Of a stretch of DNA of 64,000 bases, positions 61,378 through 64,000 are shown piece after piece. The DNA is from Verrucomicrobiota bacterium (GTDB lineage: Bacteria; Verrucomicrobiota; Verrucomicrobiia; Verrucomicrobiales; Verrucomicrobiaceae). Positions within the stretch are counted from its first letter, which is position 1. Every line of letters starts with the position of its first letter. The DNA is taken from positions 62,001 to 126,000 of the forward strand of contig JAFLEI010000020.1 in the NCBI GenBank assembly GCA_017301975.1. Reading direction: 5' to 3'. Made by a program: the position numbers and the translations under genes. The notes under the pieces were generated by a model that did not search any database, had not been told where the DNA came from, and saw only the letters and a list, made by a program, of their open reading frames with translations.

Positions 61378-62790
61378 ATGTCTCGCTTCCTTCGCCAGTC
61401 TTTTGCCCCCGTCGATATCGCCTGGCTCGCGTTCTTCCGCATCCTCTTCGGCGGCGTCATGCTCGTGGAGGTCATCCGCTATTTCGCCTACGGCTGGATT
61501 GAAATCTTCAATGCCTCCGACTTCCTCTTCCGCTTCTACGCCTTCGAATGGGTGGAGCCCTGGCCGGATCCGTTCATGCACCTTCATTTCGCCGCGCTCG
61601 GCATGGCCGCGCTCTGCATCGCCCTGGGCTTTTGCTACCGCTTCGCGGCCGCCTTCTTCTTCATCGGCTTCACCTACGTCTTCCTGCTCGATGAGACCCG
61701 CTACCTCAATCACTTCTATCTCATCTCCCTCATCAGCTTCCTCATGATCTTCCTCCCCGCCCACCGCGCGTGGTCGGTCGATGCCTGGCTCCGTCCCACC
61801 ATCCGCTCCAGTGTCACACCCGCATGGACCCTCTGGCTCATGCGCGCCCAGATCGGCATCCCGTATTTCTTCGGCGGCATCGCCAAGCTCGACTCAGACT
61901 GGCTCCACGGCCAGCCCATGCGCATGTGGCTCGCGCAGCGCTCTCACATGCCCCTCATCGGCCCTTACGTTCACACAGAGTGGCTCGTTTACTTCTTCGT
62001 CCTCGGCGGTCTGCTGCTCGATCTCCTCATCGTTCCCGCCCTCCTCTGGCGCCGCACCCGCTTGCTCGCTTTCTTCGCCGCCGCATCCTTTCATCTTCTC
62101 AATTCCCAGCTCTTCCGCATCGGCATCTTCCCGTGGCTCATGCTCGGCGCCACCTTCATCTTTTTCCCGCCAGATGCCGCCCGCCGCTGCCTGCACAGGC
62201 TCGCCCGCCGCCCCCGCTCCGCCTCCGTTCGCGAGATGCCGCCTCACCGCACCGCGCTGTGGTGGTCACCCAGCCGGCGGGTGCTCACCGCCGTCGCGCT
62301 TTATCTCGCCATCCAGGTGCTGCTTCCACTGCGCCACTTCGCCTATCCCGGCAATGTCCATTGGACAGAGGAAGGCCATCGCTTCTCCTGGCACATGAAG
62401 CTGCGCACCAAATCCGGCGAGGCTCTTTTTGATCTCCTCTCCCCCGCCACCGGCCGCACCTGGCTCGTGGACCCCATGGACCATCTCAGCGACGATGCCT
62501 ACGCCAAAATGACCACGCATCCCGACATGATCCTCCAGTACGCCCACTACCTCGCCGCACAAAAGCACCGCGAAGGCTTCCCGGACATCCAAGTCCGCGC
62601 ACGCGCCCTGGTCTCCCTCAATGGTCGCCCCCCACGGCCCCTCATCGATCACCGCGTCGACCTCGCGCAACAGCCCCGCACCCTCGCCCACGCCGCCTGG
62701 ATACTTCCCCTCACCGAGCCCCTCTCGCGCACTCCCCAGCGTCTCCGCGCACAAGGCGACGACCGCCACCTGCTCGGCGGCGCCGAGTAG
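61378..62790 (+). CDS. HTTM-domain (vitamin K-dependent carboxylase-like) membrane protein
   Basis: The product has 470 residues from an ATG at 61378 (MSRFLRQSFAPVDIAWLAFF); an ATG at 61342 adds 12. Five or more helices form the HTTM core, including FFRILFGGVMLVEVIRYF and FYLISLISFLMIFLPAHRAWS. The Lys region is YFFGGIAKLDSDWLHGQPM. FHLLNSQLFRIGIFPWLML and the C-terminal soluble beta domain (FSWHMKLRTKSG) follow. It resembles bacterial gamma-carboxylase-like proteins; vitamin K-dependent activity has not been shown for most of them and is uncertain here. Confidence 0.88.
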   Translation: MSRFLRQSFAPVDIAWLAFFRILFGGVMLVEVIRYFAYGWIEIFNASDFLFRFYAFEWVEPWPDPFMHLHFAALGMAALCIALGFCYRFAAAFFFIGFTYVFLLDETRYLNHFYLISLISFLMIFLPAHRAWSVDAWLRPTIRSSVTPAWTLWLMRAQIGIPYFFGGIAKLDSDWLHGQPMRMWLAQRSHMPLIGPYVHTEWLVYFFVLGGLLLDLLIVPALLWRRTRLLAFFAAASFHLLNSQLFRIGIFPWLMLGATFIFFPPDAARRCLHRLARRPRSASVREMPPHRTALWWSPSRRVLTAVALYLAIQVLLPLRHFAYPGNVHWTEEGHRFSWHMKLRTKSGEALFDLLSPATGRTWLVDPMDHLSDDAYAKMTTHPDMILQYAHYLAAQKHREGFPDIQVRARALVSLNGRPPRPLIDHRVDLAQQPRTLAHAAWILPLTEPLSRTPQRLRAQGDDRHLLGGAE

Positions 62791-63118
62791 CCCGCCCTCC
62801 TCCGCCCCCGCCTCGCTTGCACAAAGGCCACGGCAGGACCGGTTCTCGAAAAGAGGGGCCTTTTGACCGCGAGCGCAGCCGTCCCCGAGGCAAGGCGGGA
62901 GCGCCGTCTGCGATTTGAAAACAACACGCAAGCGACCCACGCAGCCAACGGGGCCGCTCCGCCATCCGGGCAATGTGACCAGATTAGTTGAGAGCCGGTC
63001 TAGGGGTACACCACGCTGCGGGCATCGGGGCCGCACCTCAGGCATCCATGGGCGAAAAGCCAACCGATGCCCTCTTGCACCTTCAAAGGCGCAAAAAAAC
63101 AGGACCCAAACAAACACC
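62791..63118. other. Intergenic region, no gene seen
   Basis: 328 GC-rich bases. Segments such as CCGCGAGCGCAGCC and GGCGGGAGCGCCGTCTGCG look like decayed repeat units. I see no conserved frame, RNA gene or clear promoter. Confidence 0.5.
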
Positions 63119-63478
63119 ATGAAAACGATTACCCTCTTGGCAGCTGCGATCGGCATCTTCACCGCCATGCCTCTCTCCGCGCAAACCGTCGTCAAAACCA
63201 CCACCGTCGCCAGCCGTGGCACCGTCTCCACCTACGATCCCGCCACAGGCTTGGTCGTCACCGAACCCTCCGGCCCCGTCACCTACTCCTACGGGCCAAA
63301 CGTCGTTTACAGGACCAGCAGCGGCGTGGTCATCCCCGCCGCCGAGCTCCAGACCCGCCTCGTCTCCGGTGCCCCTGTCCGCGTCCATTACGTCCAGGAC
63401 GGCGACCGCCGCGTCGTCCAGCGCGTCGTCCTCCGCGATCGCGGCGACAAGGACGACGATGACGACGACGACAACTAA
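63119..63478 (+). CDS. Small exported protein with poly-Asp tail
   Basis: The product has 119 residues from an ATG at 63119. Signal: MKTITLLAAAIGIFTAMPLSA. The mature part is Val/Thr/Ser rich (VVKTTTVASRGTVSTYDPAT, then VVIPAAELQTRLVSGAPVRV) and ends in a basic patch followed by seven Asp and an Asn. No family recognised; a periplasmic or surface role is likely from the signal alone. The terminator hairpin at 63552 follows. Confidence 0.8.
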   Translation: MKTITLLAAAIGIFTAMPLSAQTVVKTTTVASRGTVSTYDPATGLVVTEPSGPVTYSYGPNVVYRTSSGVVIPAAELQTRLVSGAPVRVHYVQDGDRRVVQRVVLRDRGDKDDDDDDDN

Positions 63479-63785
63479 CCCCTCGTCTCGACAAATCATC
63501 CGCGCCCCCGGTCTTCACCGACCGCCCATCACCCCCGCGCGACCCAAAACAAAAAAGCCGTTGGGGACTTCCCAACGGCTTTTTCATGCTCCCACAGCAA
63601 CCTGTCCGCCTCAAAACACAGCGCGACCCCACCGTGATCAAAGCAGGCCCGTTCCCGTGAAACCGGCCCCCCTCACTTTCGCCACCCAGTCCACAGGGCC
63701 CGCAGCACGTCCCAAGTGATGAGCCACTCCCGCACGCCCACGAATACCACTCAACGCAGAACCACATGGAGCCCCCCCCATCCTC
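63479..63785. other. Convergent intergenic region
   Basis: 307 bases between convergent genes. Apart from the terminator at 63552-63584 I see no feature. Confidence 0.5.
63552..63584. terminator. Bidirectional terminator
   Basis: Stem AGCCGTTGGG/CCCAACGGCT flanked by an A-run on the left and a T-run on the right, so it can stop transcripts on either strand between convergent genes. Confidence 0.9.
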
Positions 63786-64000
63786 TCATCGAACCTTGAT
63801 GACCACCTTGCCCTTCGCTCGGCCCGTTTCCACGTAGGCCATGGCTTCGTTCGTCGACTCGAAGGGAAAGACCCGATCCATCACGGGGCGGATGATCCCG
63901 GCTTCGATCAGCGACGTGATCTCGCTCAGTTGCTCACCGTTCGCGCGCATAAATAGAAACGAATAGCCGATCTGTCGGGACTTCGTCTTCCGGCGGATCC
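63786..64000 (-). CDS. MDR-family NADP-dependent oxidoreductase, C-terminal part (5' end outside window)
   Basis: The minus-strand frame is open from the right edge to a TGA at 63786. The 70 or so residues include FMRANGEQLSEITSLIEAG, then IIRPVMDRVFPFESTNEAMA and GRAKGKVVIKV. This is the usual C-terminal ending of quinone-oxidoreductase-like MDR proteins. The nucleotide-binding part lies beyond the window. Confidence 0.85.
   Translation of the reverse strand, partial: IRRKTKSRQIGYSFLFMRANGEQLSEITSLIEAGIIRPVMDRVFPFESTNEAMAYVETGRAKGKVVIKVR

Overview
The window looks like a chromosomal segment of a high-GC member of the Verrucomicrobiota, probably near Prosthecobacter/Verrucomicrobium. This is an inference from gene content: a ThuA-domain protein, two signal-bearing Gfo/Idh/MocA oxidoreductases, a DUF1080 protein, an exported FAD-dependent oxidoreductase, a giant exported TPR protein, and many short hairpin repeats between genes. 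Shine-Dalgarno sequences are mostly absent, so many starts were chosen from family alignment or signal-peptide position. I saw no tRNA, rRNA, CRISPR array, intact transposase or prophage.

Layout. 1-5847: the 3' end of one hybrid histidine kinase and a complete 1711-residue paralogue in tandem. 5849-6649: ThuA protein on the minus strand. 6781-23632: a six-gene plus-strand block made of a 2937-residue exported TPR protein, a membrane protein with a Gln/Asn-rich and Cys-rich segment, a MoxR ATPase, a DUF58 protein and two VWA membrane proteins. This resembles a MoxR/Bat stress operon with large envelope partners, and it is the most system-like region of the window. 23673-28839: a 2-hydroxyacid dehydrogenase, leuB, then rpsO and pnp. 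29101-34204: a double TM2 protein, a Gfo/Idh/MocA oxidoreductase, an Ala-rich lipoprotein and a VWA protein with six tandem repeats.

34306-37350: a tightly coupled minus-strand mtnB-mtnD-mtnC-mtnA methionine-salvage operon. 37448-43785: DUF1232, a discoidin-like lipoprotein, a second Gfo/Idh/MocA protein, DoxX, a lone cNMP-binding domain, DUF3307 and a type I phosphodiesterase. 43951-48208: thiS and thiH, a VOC protein, a DUF3592 protein and a D-Ala-D-Ala carboxypeptidase (PBP4 type). 48465-56452: DUF1080, a metallopeptidase-like fragment, a complete RND efflux operon (adaptor, pump, outer-membrane factor) and a LacI-type regulator. 56537-64000: cupin, zinc alcohol dehydrogenase, exported FAD oxidoreductase with a duplicated 3' tail, HTTM membrane protein, a small exported protein and the end of an MDR oxidoreductase.

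The intergenic spaces are unusually rich in small hairpin and tandem repeats. Several families occur twice in the window, one pair with compensating base changes. One duplicated gene tail differs from its parent only at synonymous positions.
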